This document shows, piece by piece, positions 33,782 to 42,236 of a DNA stretch of 64,000 nt. Every line of letters begins with the position of its first letter. The stretch's first letter is position 1. A program made the position numbers and the translations under genes. This DNA comes from DATLGB01 sp963740765 (GTDB lineage Bacteria; Actinomycetota; Thermoleophilia; Solirubrobacterales; Solirubrobacteraceae). Under the pieces are notes generated by a model that saw nothing but the letters and a program-made list of their open reading frames with translations, was not told the DNA's origin and ran no database searches. The stretch is from the NCBI GenBank assembly GCA_963740765.1, contig CAVUFN010000016.1, positions 372,001-436,000 on the forward strand. The letters run 5' to 3'.

Positions 33782-34577
33782 TCGTCACGGACGGCGGCGT
33801 GCCGGCCGCGGCGGGCGCGCCGTAGGCCTGGTTGCTCGTCCCGTCGCCGACGTGCCCGGAACCGCCTCCGCCGCCGCCGCAGGCGGACCCGCCACCGCCA
33901 CCGAACCAGCCGCCACCGCCTCCCCCGCCGCCGCCTCTGGACCCGCCGCCGGCGTCGTACTCGTACCCGGTGCCACCGGCGCCCGCGACCCCTGCGGTGG
34001 CCGCCCCGTCCCCCTGGCCGGCCGGACCGCCGGCGTTCTGGTTGCCGCCGCCCCCGGCGGAGGTCGGGACGCACGGCGGCGTCATGACGGAGTAGTGACC
34101 GCCCGTCGCCCCTTCCGAGCCGCCGCCGTTGCCGCCCGTGGCCGCGTAGGTCTCGCCGCCGCCGCCACCGCCTCCCGCGACGACGACGCGGGACTCGAGC
34201 GTGCCGGTGCCGCCGCGGGCCACCCGCCGCACGTCGCTGGCGCCACCCCCGCCGGCGAGGCCGGCGCCTCCGCCGTTGAACACCGCAGCACCCGCCGGGT
34301 CACCGACACCGCCGACCTCGACGTACAGCGCCTGCCCCGGCGTCACGGCCAGGTCCGCGGCTGCGGTGCCGCCCAGGCCACCGGGAGCGGAGCTCGGGCC
34401 GGGTGAGGCAGCACCCGGCGCGCCGATCGCGTCGACGCGCACGGACGTCACCCCGGCCGGGACGAAGAAGGCCTGCTCGACCCCGCTGGCGGTGAAGCTC
34501 TGCGTGTCGGCGCGCGCCACGGCGGGCGCCGACACGAGCAGCAGGGTCAGGACGAGCGCGCGCCGCATGCGGCGCAC
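33414..34577 (-). CDS. Secreted glycine-rich surface protein
   Basis: A 387-residue exported protein. It has a signal peptide (RRALVLTLLLVSAPAVARA) and a jelly-roll-like start (FTASGVEQAFFVPAGVTSVR). A ~150-residue glycine-rich region follows with runs of six to ten Gly (VVVAGGGGGGGETY, GGGSRGGGG). A Ser-Pro repeat linker and a C-terminal ~85-residue beta domain (VRFTFSASDPAATFRCRLDKG) of the type common in Thermoleophilia surface proteins complete it. Function is probably structural or adhesive. Its 3' part lies in duplication unit B. Start M1 or M4 (34568). Confidence 0.75.
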   Translation of the reverse strand: MRRMRRALVLTLLLVSAPAVARADTQSFTASGVEQAFFVPAGVTSVRVDAIGAPGAASPGPSSAPGGLGGTAAADLAVTPGQALYVEVGGVGDPAGAAVFNGGGAGLAGGGGASDVRRVARGGTGTLESRVVVAGGGGGGGETYAATGGNGGGSEGATGGHYSVMTPPCVPTSAGGGGNQNAGGPAGQGDGAATAGVAGAGGTGYEYDAGGGSRGGGGGGGGGWFGGGGGSACGGGGGGSGHVGDGTSNQAYGAPAAAGTPPSVTITWTPPAAPSPSPSPSPSPASSASPTPAATAPDTTLAKHPKATLKTRKKKIRVRFTFSASDPAATFRCRLDKGKERACDPGVSYRVRRGKHTFTVVAILTGVRDPTPAAYSFTVRKKKRASS

Positions 34578-34581
34578 CCTG

Positions 34582-35721
34582 TCACAGACCGAAGGTCTTC
34601 GCGATGATCTCGCGCTGGATCTCTGAGGTGCCGCCGTAGATGGTCGACACGAGCGCGCGGCGGACGTGGCCCTCCATGTCGTACTCGGTGGCGTAGCCGT
34701 AGCCGCCCATCATCTGCATGCCCTCGAGCGAGACCTTCTTGGCGATCTCGGTGCACTTGAGCTTGGCCATCGACGCCTCGCGCGGGAACATCTTGCCCGG
34801 GTCCTTGTCGACCGCTGCGGCGACGTCGTAGGTGAGCAGCTTGCAGCACTCGATCTCCGTCGCGAGGTCGGCGACGCGGTGCTTGAGCGCCTGGAAGGAG
34901 CCGATCGGCCGGCCGAACTGGTTGCGCTCCTTGAGGTAGCCGAGCAGGTCCTCGAAGGTGCGCTCGGCGGCGCCGAGCATGATCGCGGCGAGGATCAGGC
35001 GCTCGACGTTGAGGCCGGCCATGAGCTGGACCCAGCCCTGGTTCTCCGTGCCGAGCAGGTTCTCCGCCGGCACCTCGCAGTCGGTCAGGAAGACGTCGTT
35101 GACGATCTCCCCGCCCATCGTCTCGATCGGACGGATCTCGACGCCGTCGGCCTCGCGCGGCACGCTGATCATCGACATGCCCTCGTGCTTGGAGCCCGAG
35201 TTGTCGGTGCGGCAGACGATGAGGATGTGCTCGGCCAGGTGCGCCTCGGAGATCCAGGTCTTCTGGCCGTTGAGGATGTAGGAGCCGTTCTGACGCTCGG
35301 CCTTGCACTTGAGGTTGCCGACGTCGGACCCCGCCTCGGGCTCGGACATCGCGATCGCCTCGACGTTGCCGGCGACGATCCCCTCGAGCATCGCCTGCTT
35401 CTGCTCGTCGGTGCCGAAGCGTTCGTAGGCGCCGCCCACGATCTCGGTGACGCCGAAGCCACCGATCGGCGCCAGCCCGCGCGTCGTCTCCTCCAGGAAC
35501 AGGCACATGTCGACCAGGCCGCCGCCGGTCCCGCCGTACTCCTCCGGGGTCGCGACGCCCAGCCAGCCCAGGTCGGCCATCTGCTTGTAGATGTCCTGGT
35601 TGTGCGGGTGGCGGCCGCCGTCGGTGAGCTTGTCGCGCTGCTCGCGGGTGCCGCACTCGCGCTGGCAGAAGTCCTTGACGGCAGCGACGAAGTCCTGCTG
35701 CTCGTGCGTGAGCTCGATCAT
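34582..35721 (-). CDS. Acyl-CoA dehydrogenase
   Basis: A 379-residue FAD acyl-CoA dehydrogenase. Blocks in order: GWLGVATPEEYGGTGGG, EAIAMSEPEAGSDVGNLKCKA (FAD and substrate), GQKTWISEAHLA, ERNQFGRPIGSFQALKHRVAD, QMMGGYGYATEYDMEGHVRR, and the catalytic Glu in IYGGTSEIQREII. It performs the first oxidation of beta-oxidation or a branched/aromatic acyl-CoA analogue. ATG 35721 overlaps the TetR stop (ATGA), so the TetR gene is first in the operon and probably controls it. The RBS GGAGAT is visible upstream. Confidence 0.93.
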   Translation of the reverse strand: MIELTHEQQDFVAAVKDFCQRECGTREQRDKLTDGGRHPHNQDIYKQMADLGWLGVATPEEYGGTGGGLVDMCLFLEETTRGLAPIGGFGVTEIVGGAYERFGTDEQKQAMLEGIVAGNVEAIAMSEPEAGSDVGNLKCKAERQNGSYILNGQKTWISEAHLAEHILIVCRTDNSGSKHEGMSMISVPREADGVEIRPIETMGGEIVNDVFLTDCEVPAENLLGTENQGWVQLMAGLNVERLILAAIMLGAAERTFEDLLGYLKERNQFGRPIGSFQALKHRVADLATEIECCKLLTYDVAAAVDKDPGKMFPREASMAKLKCTEIAKKVSLEGMQMMGGYGYATEYDMEGHVRRALVSTIYGGTSEIQREIIAKTFGL

Positions 35722-36239
35722 TTGGAATCTCCTCGGGTAACTAGATATGTCAGCGTCGTGGTGAGCAAGTCGTGGAGCTGGCGGCGGGTCAGGCGGTGGC
35801 GGACGAGCCACTCGACCGTGGCCGCCTCGGCGAAGGCCGAGTACGCGCGCAGGACGGGCCGCAGGCGGGCCGCGCCGCCGAAGCGGGCGACGAGGCGCTC
35901 GACGGCTTCGTCGCGAGCGGCGTCGACGACCGCGGCGATCTCCGGGTCGCTCGCCGACAGCGCCGCCAGCCACGCGGCGCGGTTGCGGCTGACCATCGTG
36001 AGCCAGCGGTCGATGTCCGTCTCGAGGTCGACCTCCGTCGGGACGGCGGGGTAGCGCAGCATCGAGCGGACGACTTCGCGGTAGAGCTCCTGCTTGCCGC
36101 CGAAGTAGTGGTGCAGCAGGCCCCGCGCGACGCCGGCCTCGCGGGCGACCTCGGTCGCCGACACCTCCGCGGGTGGCCGCTCCGAGAACAGGCGGCGGGC
36201 CGCCGCGAGGATCTGCTCGCGGCGCTCGTCGTGCTCCAT
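35718..36239 (-). CDS. TetR-family transcriptional regulator
   Basis: A 173-residue TetR regulator. HTH: EQILAAARRLFSERPPAEVS then REAGVARGLLHHYFGGKQELY. It is translationally coupled to the acyl-CoA dehydrogenase, pointing to regulation of fatty-acid degradation by an acyl-CoA ligand. A 15-bp perfect inverted repeat lies 15 bp upstream of its ATG, suggesting autorepression. Confidence 0.87.
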   Translation of the reverse strand: MEHDERREQILAAARRLFSERPPAEVSATEVAREAGVARGLLHHYFGGKQELYREVVRSMLRYPAVPTEVDLETDIDRWLTMVSRNRAAWLAALSASDPEIAAVVDAARDEAVERLVARFGGAARLRPVLRAYSAFAEAATVEWLVRHRLTRRQLHDLLTTTLTYLVTRGDSK

Positions 36240-36253
36240 CCGGATCCGGGTTG

Positions 36254-36268
36254 TTGGCGGGGCGCCAA
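36254..36268. promoter_or_regulatory. Candidate TetR operator
   Basis: TTGGCGGGGCGCCAA is a perfect 6-bp inverted repeat with a 3-bp centre in the spacer between the TetR-acyl-CoA dehydrogenase operon and the divergent lipoprotein gene. Its position fits autoregulation by the TetR protein. Confidence 0.5.
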
Positions 36269-36295
36269 TAGTGGCTGCGACGATAGCATCGCGCC

Positions 36296-36775
36296 ATGCG
36301 CACGCGCCTCGTCCTCGTCTTGCCCCTGCTGCTCGCCGGATGCGGCGCGACGAGCATCGACACGGAGAAGGGCGAGCGGTTCATCACCAAGACCGTGGAG
36401 GACCAGGTCGGGGCCCGCGTGAAGGCCGTCAAGTGTCCGGAGGACCTCACCGCCGAGAAGGGCGCGACGTTCACCTGCACCGTCACCGGCGCCGACGGCA
36501 CGACCGGCGACGTCGAGGTCGTGCAGAAGGACGACAAGGGCAATGTCAAGGTGAGCGCGCCGATCCTGCCCATCCGCAACCTCGAGAAGCTCATGGCCCA
36601 GGACATCGGCCAGCAGGTCGGCTCCGACGTCAAGCTCAGCTGCCCGGAGATCATCACCCGCGAGAAGGGCGCCACCTTTGACTGCGTAGCCGCCAGCGGC
36701 AAGGACAAGGCCACGGTCAAGGTGACCCAGAAAGACGACAAGGGCAACGTGAACTACAAGCTCCAGCGCCAGTGA
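36296..36775 (+). CDS. DUF4333-type lipoprotein with two repeats
   Basis: A 159-residue exported lipoprotein. The lipobox LLLAGC places the modified Cys at residue 16. Two homologous DUF4333-like repeats follow, each with the pattern VKCPEDLTAEKGATFTC / KLSCPEIITREKGATFDC and then KDDKGNV. Each contains a Cys pair likely to form a disulfide. DUF4333 occurs in actinobacterial envelope lipoproteins of unknown function. The stop overlaps the start of the alpha/beta hydrolase gene by 4 bp (GTGA). Confidence 0.82.
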   Translation: MRTRLVLVLPLLLAGCGATSIDTEKGERFITKTVEDQVGARVKAVKCPEDLTAEKGATFTCTVTGADGTTGDVEVVQKDDKGNVKVSAPILPIRNLEKLMAQDIGQQVGSDVKLSCPEIITREKGATFDCVAASGKDKATVKVTQKDDKGNVNYKLQRQ

Positions 36776-37596
36776 CCGCCTTCGGCGACTACCACCGGGG
36801 CGGCGAAGGCCCGCCCCTCCTGCTCATCCACGGCTTCACCGCGACCTACCGCGCGTGGGGCCCGGTGCTCGACCTCCTCCAGGAGCAGTTCGAGGTGATC
36901 GCGCCGACCGTCGGCGGCCACACGGGCGGCCCCGACCTCGCCGACGAGTCGCTCGACGGCATCCTCGACGGCCTCGAGGCGATGCTGGACGAGGTCGGCT
37001 GGGAGCGCGCGAACATCGCCGGCTGGTCGATGGGCGGCCAGCTGACCCTGGAGATGGCGGTGCGCGGCCGCGCGCTGTCGGCCACCGCCATCTCGCCTGC
37101 GGGCGCGTGGACCCACGACAACGCGATGCAACGGGAGCTCAAGCGCATCGGCCGCCAGTTCCGCCGCTCGCACGGCGCCTCCGTCCGGAGCGCGCGCGTC
37201 GTGGCGCGGGCGATGGCCTCGCCTCGCTTCCGCGCGATCGCGATGCGCGACCAGATGCTCAACGGGGCGCGCATCGGCGCCGACGAGGCGACCGCGATGA
37301 CGCAGGCGTTCGCGGACACGCCCATCTTCGCGACCTTCCTGGAGCGCTCCGAAGCCAACGACCGCCCGCTGGAGGGCCTGGATCGCATCGACGTCCCGGT
37401 CACCATCGCCTGGGGCGACACCGACCGCGTCCTCCCCCAGGACAAGCACGAGGCGTTCTTCCGCCGGCAGCTGCCGCAGGCGAACTTCGTGAAGATCGTC
37501 AAGGCCGGGCACACCCCGTTCTGGGACGCGCCGGAGCGGGTCGCCGACATCATCGCCCAGACGGCGTTCAAGCACGAGAGGGAGCAGACCACGTGA
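36772..37596 (+). CDS. Alpha/beta-fold hydrolase
   Basis: A 274-residue hydrolase. The oxyanion segment is LLLIHGFTATYRAWG, the nucleophile elbow is AGWSMGGQLTLE (Ser), the acid is in AWGDTDRVLP, and the catalytic His is in VKAGHTPFWDAPE. All catalytic residues are present. Substrate unknown. GTG 36772 is coupled to the lipoprotein gene upstream and its stop overlaps the phosphotriesterase-family start (GTGA). The three genes therefore form one operon. Confidence 0.87.
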   Translation: MTAFGDYHRGGEGPPLLLIHGFTATYRAWGPVLDLLQEQFEVIAPTVGGHTGGPDLADESLDGILDGLEAMLDEVGWERANIAGWSMGGQLTLEMAVRGRALSATAISPAGAWTHDNAMQRELKRIGRQFRRSHGASVRSARVVARAMASPRFRAIAMRDQMLNGARIGADEATAMTQAFADTPIFATFLERSEANDRPLEGLDRIDVPVTIAWGDTDRVLPQDKHEAFFRRQLPQANFVKIVKAGHTPFWDAPERVADIIAQTAFKHEREQTT

Positions 37597-38552
37597 GCAT
37601 CAACACCGTCACGGGGCCGATCGAGCCGGACGCGCTCGGCCGCACCGCCATCCACGAGCACGTCCGCTTCGTCGACGAGGCGGTCAGCGAGCAGTGGCCG
37701 GACTGGTACGACGCCGGCCAGCAGCTGACGGACGCCGTCGAGCAGGTCGAGGCCGTGCAGGCGCACGACGTCAGGACGATCGTCGAGCCGACCGCGATGT
37801 TCGGCGGCCGCAGCGCCAGCTTCATGCAGCAGGTGTGCGAACGCACGGGCATCCAGCTCGTCGCGTGCACCGGCGTCTACTCCTACGACTACCTGCCGCA
37901 CTTCTACGGCGCCCGCGACGCCGACGCGATCGCGGCGATGTTCGTGCACGACATCGAGCAGGGCATGCAGGGCACCGACGTCAAGGCCGGCTTCCTGAAG
38001 TGCGCCGCCGACGAGCCGGGGATCACCGAGAACGTCGAGAAGCTCCACCGCGCGTGTGCACGCGCGAGCCTGCAGACGGGCGCGCCGATCATGGCTCACT
38101 CGCGACCGGCGTCGGGCACCGGCCCCAAGCAGGTCGCCCTCTTCCTCGAGGAGGGCGTCGACCCGAAGAAGATCCAGATCGCCCACACGGGCGACACCGA
38201 CGACCTCGGCTACATCGAGTCCCTGCTCGAGACGGGCGTCTGGATCGGCCTCGACCGCTACGGCCTGCCGATGTTCCTCGACGACGACAAGCGCGACGCG
38301 ACGACGATCGAGCTGCTCAACCGCGGCTACGCCGACCGGCTCTTCATCAGCTCGGACTTCGCCACGTCGATCGACTGGTTCCCCGCCGAGGTGGTCGAGC
38401 AGCTGATGGGCTCGGGCATCGTCAACCCCGAGTGGGGCATGGCGTACCCGTTCACCCACGTGCTGCCGCGGCTGCGCGAGGCGGGGGTCTGGGACGACGA
38501 CGTCGAGCGCCAGGTCTACGAGGCCAACCCGCGCGCCTGGCTGACCGCCTAG
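37593..38552 (+). CDS. Phosphotriesterase-family metallohydrolase
   Basis: A 319-residue TIM-barrel protein of the PTE/PLL family. Metal ligands: HEH at residues 21-23 (AIHEHVRF), the bridging carbamylated-Lys position in KAGFLKCA, then IMAHSRPASG, IQIAHTGDTDD and the final Asp in LFISSDFATSID. Members hydrolyse lactones or phosphotriesters; with an alpha/beta hydrolase in the same operon, a lactone or ester detoxification role is plausible. GTG 37593. Confidence 0.88.
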   Translation: MSINTVTGPIEPDALGRTAIHEHVRFVDEAVSEQWPDWYDAGQQLTDAVEQVEAVQAHDVRTIVEPTAMFGGRSASFMQQVCERTGIQLVACTGVYSYDYLPHFYGARDADAIAAMFVHDIEQGMQGTDVKAGFLKCAADEPGITENVEKLHRACARASLQTGAPIMAHSRPASGTGPKQVALFLEEGVDPKKIQIAHTGDTDDLGYIESLLETGVWIGLDRYGLPMFLDDDKRDATTIELLNRGYADRLFISSDFATSIDWFPAEVVEQLMGSGIVNPEWGMAYPFTHVLPRLREAGVWDDDVERQVYEANPRAWLTA

Positions 38553-38597
38553 GGAACCTCCCAGGAAGCTCTCGCAGAGCGCCCACGCACGACGGCC

Positions 38598-40343
38598 ATG
38601 GTGGCCGTCATGGATCTTGCTCTCCCCCGTCCGCGGACGGTCTCACTCAGCCGCATCCGGCGCCCGCCGCTCGCCCTCACGGCGGTGCTCGTGCTCGCCG
38701 CCGTCCTCGTCGGCTGGGGGCTGACCCGCTCCGGCTACTCGAACACCTACTACGCGGCCGCGGTCAAGTCGGCGAGCGAGTCGTGGAAGGCGCTCTTCTT
38801 CGGGGCGATCGACCCCGGCAGCTTCATCACCGTCGACAAGCCGCCGCTGTCGATCTGGCTCATGGGGCTTTCGGCGCGGGTGTTCGGCTTCTCGTCGTTC
38901 TCGATGCTGCTGCCCTCCGTGCTGTGCACGGTCGGCTCCGTGGCGCTCGTCCACGCGAGCGTGAAGCGCTTCGCCACCGAGCGCGCAGCGCTGGCGAGCG
39001 CGCTGGCGCTCGCCGTCATGCCCGTCTCCGTGGCGATCGGGCGCGTCAACAACCCCGACGCGCTGCTCGTCCTGCTGCTCGTGCTCGCCGGCTACCTCAC
39101 CGTGCGGGCGATCGAGTCCGGACGGACGAAGACGCTGGCCGGCGCCGGCGCGATCGTCGGTCTGGCCTTCATGACCAAGATGCTCCAGGGCTGGATGGTC
39201 GTCCCGGCGCTCGCCGTCGCGTACGTCGGCTGGGCGCCGGGGACGCTCGTCACCCGCATCCGGCAGCTGCTGATCGCCGGCGCGACGATGGTCGCCGTCA
39301 GCGCGGCGTGGCCGCTCGCGGTGACCCTGTGGCCGGGCTCGAAGCCGTACATCGGCGGCTCGACGGACGGCTCCGTCTGGGACCTGATCCTCGGCTACAA
39401 CGGGTTCGGCCGCCTGTTCGGGGGGTCGGGTCCCGGCGGTGGTGGCATGTCCTTCGGTGGCGCCGCGGGCTGGGACCGGCTGTTCAACGCGCAGGTCGGC
39501 GGGCAGGTCGCCTGGCTGCTGCCGCTCGCGGCTGCCGGCCTGCTCGTCGGCATCGTCCGGACCCACGGCAAGACGCGCGCGGGCTTCGCCCTGTTCGGGA
39601 CCTGGGCGGTCGTCCATGCGGTCGTGTTCAGCTTCCAGCAGGGCATCTTCCACCCGTACTACGTGAGCGCCCTGGCGCCCGCGGTGGCGGTGCTCGCCGG
39701 CGCCGGGACGATCGAGCTGACGCGCTGGGCGAAGGACTCGTGGGCCGGGGTGGCCGCCGTCACGGTGGCCGTGCTCGCCACGGCCTGGCTCGCCGTCGGC
39801 CTGCTCGCCCGCACGCCCGACTTCGCGCCGTGGCTGCGCATCGCCATCCCGATGGTCGCCGCCGGCGCCGCGTTCGCCGCCGTCGTCATCCGCCACCGCC
39901 CGGCCGTGGTCGCAGCGATCGCCGCCGTCGCGGTGCTCGCCGGCCCGGCCGCCTACAGCGTCGCCACCTCCGGCCAGGCGCTGAACGGCAACAACGTGTC
40001 CGCCGGCCCGGCGACGCAAGGTCGCGCGATGGGCGAGGCGGGCACCGACACAACGCTTGCGTCGTATCTCACCGCGCATCGCGGTGACGCGAAGTACCTG
40101 GTGGCCGTGACCGGCTCCCAGCAGAGCGCGGGCCTGATCCTCGCCACCGGACAGCCCGTCGTGACGATGGGCGGCTTCAACGGGCAGGACCCGGCGCCGA
40201 CGCTCGCGCAGTTCAAGCGGATGGTCGCGCGCGGAGAGGTCCGGTACGTGCTCACCGACGGCCGCGGCGCAAGCGCCATCACGGCGTGGGTCGAGGCCCA
40301 CGGCACCGCAGTGTCATCCATCAGCGGTCTCTACCGCGTCTAA
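38598..40343 (+). CDS. YkcB/ArnT-like polytopic glycosyltransferase
   Basis: A 581-residue membrane protein. The first loop SGYSNTYYAAAVKSASESWK and the following GAIDPGSFITVDKPPLSIWL match the YkcB-type GT39 family, with about twelve helices. The extracytoplasmic C-terminal domain with SAGLILATGQPVVTMGGFNG and DPAPTLAQFKRMVARGEVRY is characteristic of YkcB proteins. A glycine-rich loop (GSGPGGGGMSFGG) lies mid-protein. It probably transfers a polyprenyl-phosphate sugar outside the membrane. Starts at 38598 or 38610 are possible. Confidence 0.83.
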   Translation: MVAVMDLALPRPRTVSLSRIRRPPLALTAVLVLAAVLVGWGLTRSGYSNTYYAAAVKSASESWKALFFGAIDPGSFITVDKPPLSIWLMGLSARVFGFSSFSMLLPSVLCTVGSVALVHASVKRFATERAALASALALAVMPVSVAIGRVNNPDALLVLLLVLAGYLTVRAIESGRTKTLAGAGAIVGLAFMTKMLQGWMVVPALAVAYVGWAPGTLVTRIRQLLIAGATMVAVSAAWPLAVTLWPGSKPYIGGSTDGSVWDLILGYNGFGRLFGGSGPGGGGMSFGGAAGWDRLFNAQVGGQVAWLLPLAAAGLLVGIVRTHGKTRAGFALFGTWAVVHAVVFSFQQGIFHPYYVSALAPAVAVLAGAGTIELTRWAKDSWAGVAAVTVAVLATAWLAVGLLARTPDFAPWLRIAIPMVAAGAAFAAVVIRHRPAVVAAIAAVAVLAGPAAYSVATSGQALNGNNVSAGPATQGRAMGEAGTDTTLASYLTAHRGDAKYLVAVTGSQQSAGLILATGQPVVTMGGFNGQDPAPTLAQFKRMVARGEVRYVLTDGRGASAITAWVEAHGTAVSSISGLYRV

Positions 40344-40359
40344 CGAAAGGACCAGCACC

Positions 40360-40719
40360 ATGTTCGCCAAGAAGATCGCCATCGGCGCCTGCGCCGCCGT
40401 GCTCGCGGCGGCCGGCGGGATCGCCGTCGCCCAGGGCGGGGACTCCTCCGTCGCCAAGTCCACCACCACCGCCCAGACCGGTGGTCCGGGCGGCGGCGGG
40501 ATGCGGGGTGGGCCGGGCGGCCAGGACCTCAGCGCCCTCGCCAAGGACCTCGGCGTGACCGAGAGCAAGCTCCAGTCGGCGATGGAATCGTCGCGCCCGT
40601 CGTCGGGCGCTCCCGGCGGGGACCCGTCGGACATGGCGGCCAACCTCGCCGACGCGCTCGGCCTCTCCACCGCCACCGTCGAGCAGGCGCTCGAGGCGAA
40701 CCGACCCGACGCGAGGTAG
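40360..40719 (+). CDS. Small secreted protein
   Basis: A 119-residue exported protein with a signal peptide (KKIAIGACAAVLAAAGGIAVA), a Gly-rich segment (GGPGGGGMRGGPGG) and two short helical repeats (DLSALAKDLGVTESKLQSAM; LADALGLSTATVEQALE). An RBS-like AAAGGA lies 9-14 bp before ATG 40360. The gene follows the YkcB-like gene by 16 bp, as is common for such proteins, and may be its substrate or partner. The stop TAG shares its G with the hutH GTG. Confidence 0.7.
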   Translation: MFAKKIAIGACAAVLAAAGGIAVAQGGDSSVAKSTTTAQTGGPGGGGMRGGPGGQDLSALAKDLGVTESKLQSAMESSRPSSGAPGGDPSDMAANLADALGLSTATVEQALEANRPDAR

Positions 40720-42236
40720 TGTCCGCGGCGTTGGTCGAGCTGCACCCATCCGGGCTCTCCCCCGACGGCGTCGTCGCCGTCGCGCGGGAGGGCGCGCGGG
40801 TGGGTCTCGGCGCCGACGCCCGGGCGGCCATGGAGCGCAGCGCCGCCGTGGTCAGCGAACTGGTCGGCGGAGCGGAGCCCGTCTACGGCGTCTCGACGGG
40901 CTTCGGCATGCTCGCCAACGTCGTCATTCCCGACAACCGCCGCGCGGAGATGCAGCGGGCGCTGGTGCGCTCGCACGCCGCCGGGATGGGGCCGCCGGTG
41001 GAACGCGAGGTCGTGCGGGCGATGCTGCTGCTGCGTGCCCGCACGCTGGCGATGGGCTACTCGGGCGCGCGCCCCGTCGTCGCCGAGGCAATCGTCGCGC
41101 TGCTCAACGCCGACGTCACCCCGGTCGTCCCCGAGCACGGCTCGCTCGGCGCGAGCGGTGACCTCGCCCCACTCGCGCACTGCGCGCTGGTCCTGCTCGG
41201 CGAGGGCGAGACGCTGGACGGCCGCACGATCCGCGACGCGGGGGTCGAGCCGCTCGTGCTGGAGGCCAAGGAGGGGCTCGCGCTCATCAACGGCACGGAC
41301 GGGATGCTCGGCATGCTCGTTCTCGCCGTGGCCGACCTCGAGCGCCTGCTGCGGGTGGCGGACCTCGCCGCCGCCATGTCGGTCGAGGCTTTGCTGGGCA
41401 CCGACCGCGCCTTCGCGGAGGACCTCGTCGCCCTCCGTCCCCAGCCCGGGCAGGCGGCCAGCGCCGCGAACATGCTCAGGCTGCTGGCCGGCTCGGCGGT
41501 CGTCGCCAGCCACCGCTACGGCGACGACCGCGTGCAGGACGCCTACTCGCTGCGCTGCGCGCCGCAGGTGATCGGGGCCGCGCGCGACGCGCTCGCCCAC
41601 GCCCGCACGGTCGCGGGCAACGAGCTGCGCTCCGCGATCGACAACCCGATGGTCATGCCCGACGGCCGTGTCGAGTCGTGCGGCAACTTCCACGGCGCGC
41701 CGCTCGCGCTGGCCGCCGACCTGCTCGCCATCGCGGTCGCCGAGGTGGGCGGCATCAGCGAGCGCCGCACGGACCGGTTGCTGGACCCGGTCCGCTCCGC
41801 GGGCCTGCCGCCGTTCCTGGCCCCGGACGCGGGCGTGAACTCCGGCCTGATGATCGCCCAGTACACGCAGGCGGCGCTGGTCGCGGAGAACCGCCGCCTG
41901 GCGACGCCCGCAAGCATCGGGTCGTTGCCCACGAGCGCGAGCCAGGAGGACCACGTGAGCATGGGCTGGGGTGCGGCCCGCAAGCTGCGCACGTCGCTCG
42001 CGAACCTCGCGCGCATCCTGGCCGTCGAGCTGACCTGTGCCGCGCGTGGCCTGGAGGAGCGGGCGCCCCTCGTCCCCGCCGCGGGCACCGGCGCGGCGCT
42101 CGCGCTGCTGCGCGAGACGGTCCCGGGCGCGGGTCCGGACCGCTGGCTGGCCCCCGAGCTCGCGGCGGTCGAGCACCTCGTGGCGGACGGCGCGCTGCTC
42201 GCCGCCGCCGAAGCGGAGATCGGAGCACTCGCATGA
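40719..42236 (+). CDS. hutH: Histidine ammonia-lyase
   Basis: A 505-residue MIO enzyme deaminating histidine to trans-urocanate. The Ala-Ser-Gly triplet that cyclises to the MIO cofactor is at residues 145-147 (GSLGASGDLAPLAH). Other blocks: YGVSTGFGMLANVV, RSHAAGMGPPVE, LINGTDGMLG, QDAYSLRCAPQVIG, NELRSAIDNPMV and SQEDHVSMGWGAARKL. GTG 40719 overlaps the stop of the small secreted-protein gene. It is first in the hut operon; the stop overlaps the hutU ATG. Confidence 0.96.
   Translation: MSAALVELHPSGLSPDGVVAVAREGARVGLGADARAAMERSAAVVSELVGGAEPVYGVSTGFGMLANVVIPDNRRAEMQRALVRSHAAGMGPPVEREVVRAMLLLRARTLAMGYSGARPVVAEAIVALLNADVTPVVPEHGSLGASGDLAPLAHCALVLLGEGETLDGRTIRDAGVEPLVLEAKEGLALINGTDGMLGMLVLAVADLERLLRVADLAAAMSVEALLGTDRAFAEDLVALRPQPGQAASAANMLRLLAGSAVVASHRYGDDRVQDAYSLRCAPQVIGAARDALAHARTVAGNELRSAIDNPMVMPDGRVESCGNFHGAPLALAADLLAIAVAEVGGISERRTDRLLDPVRSAGLPPFLAPDAGVNSGLMIAQYTQAALVAENRRLATPASIGSLPTSASQEDHVSMGWGAARKLRTSLANLARILAVELTCAARGLEERAPLVPAAGTGAALALLRETVPGAGPDRWLAPELAAVEHLVADGALLAAAEAEIGALA

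Noticed and set aside
33785..34406. Plus-strand Pro-rich frames opposite the glycine-rich gene
   Set aside because: Runs of Pro arise from the complement of Gly codons; the minus-strand frame has a signal peptide and a recognisable C-terminal domain.
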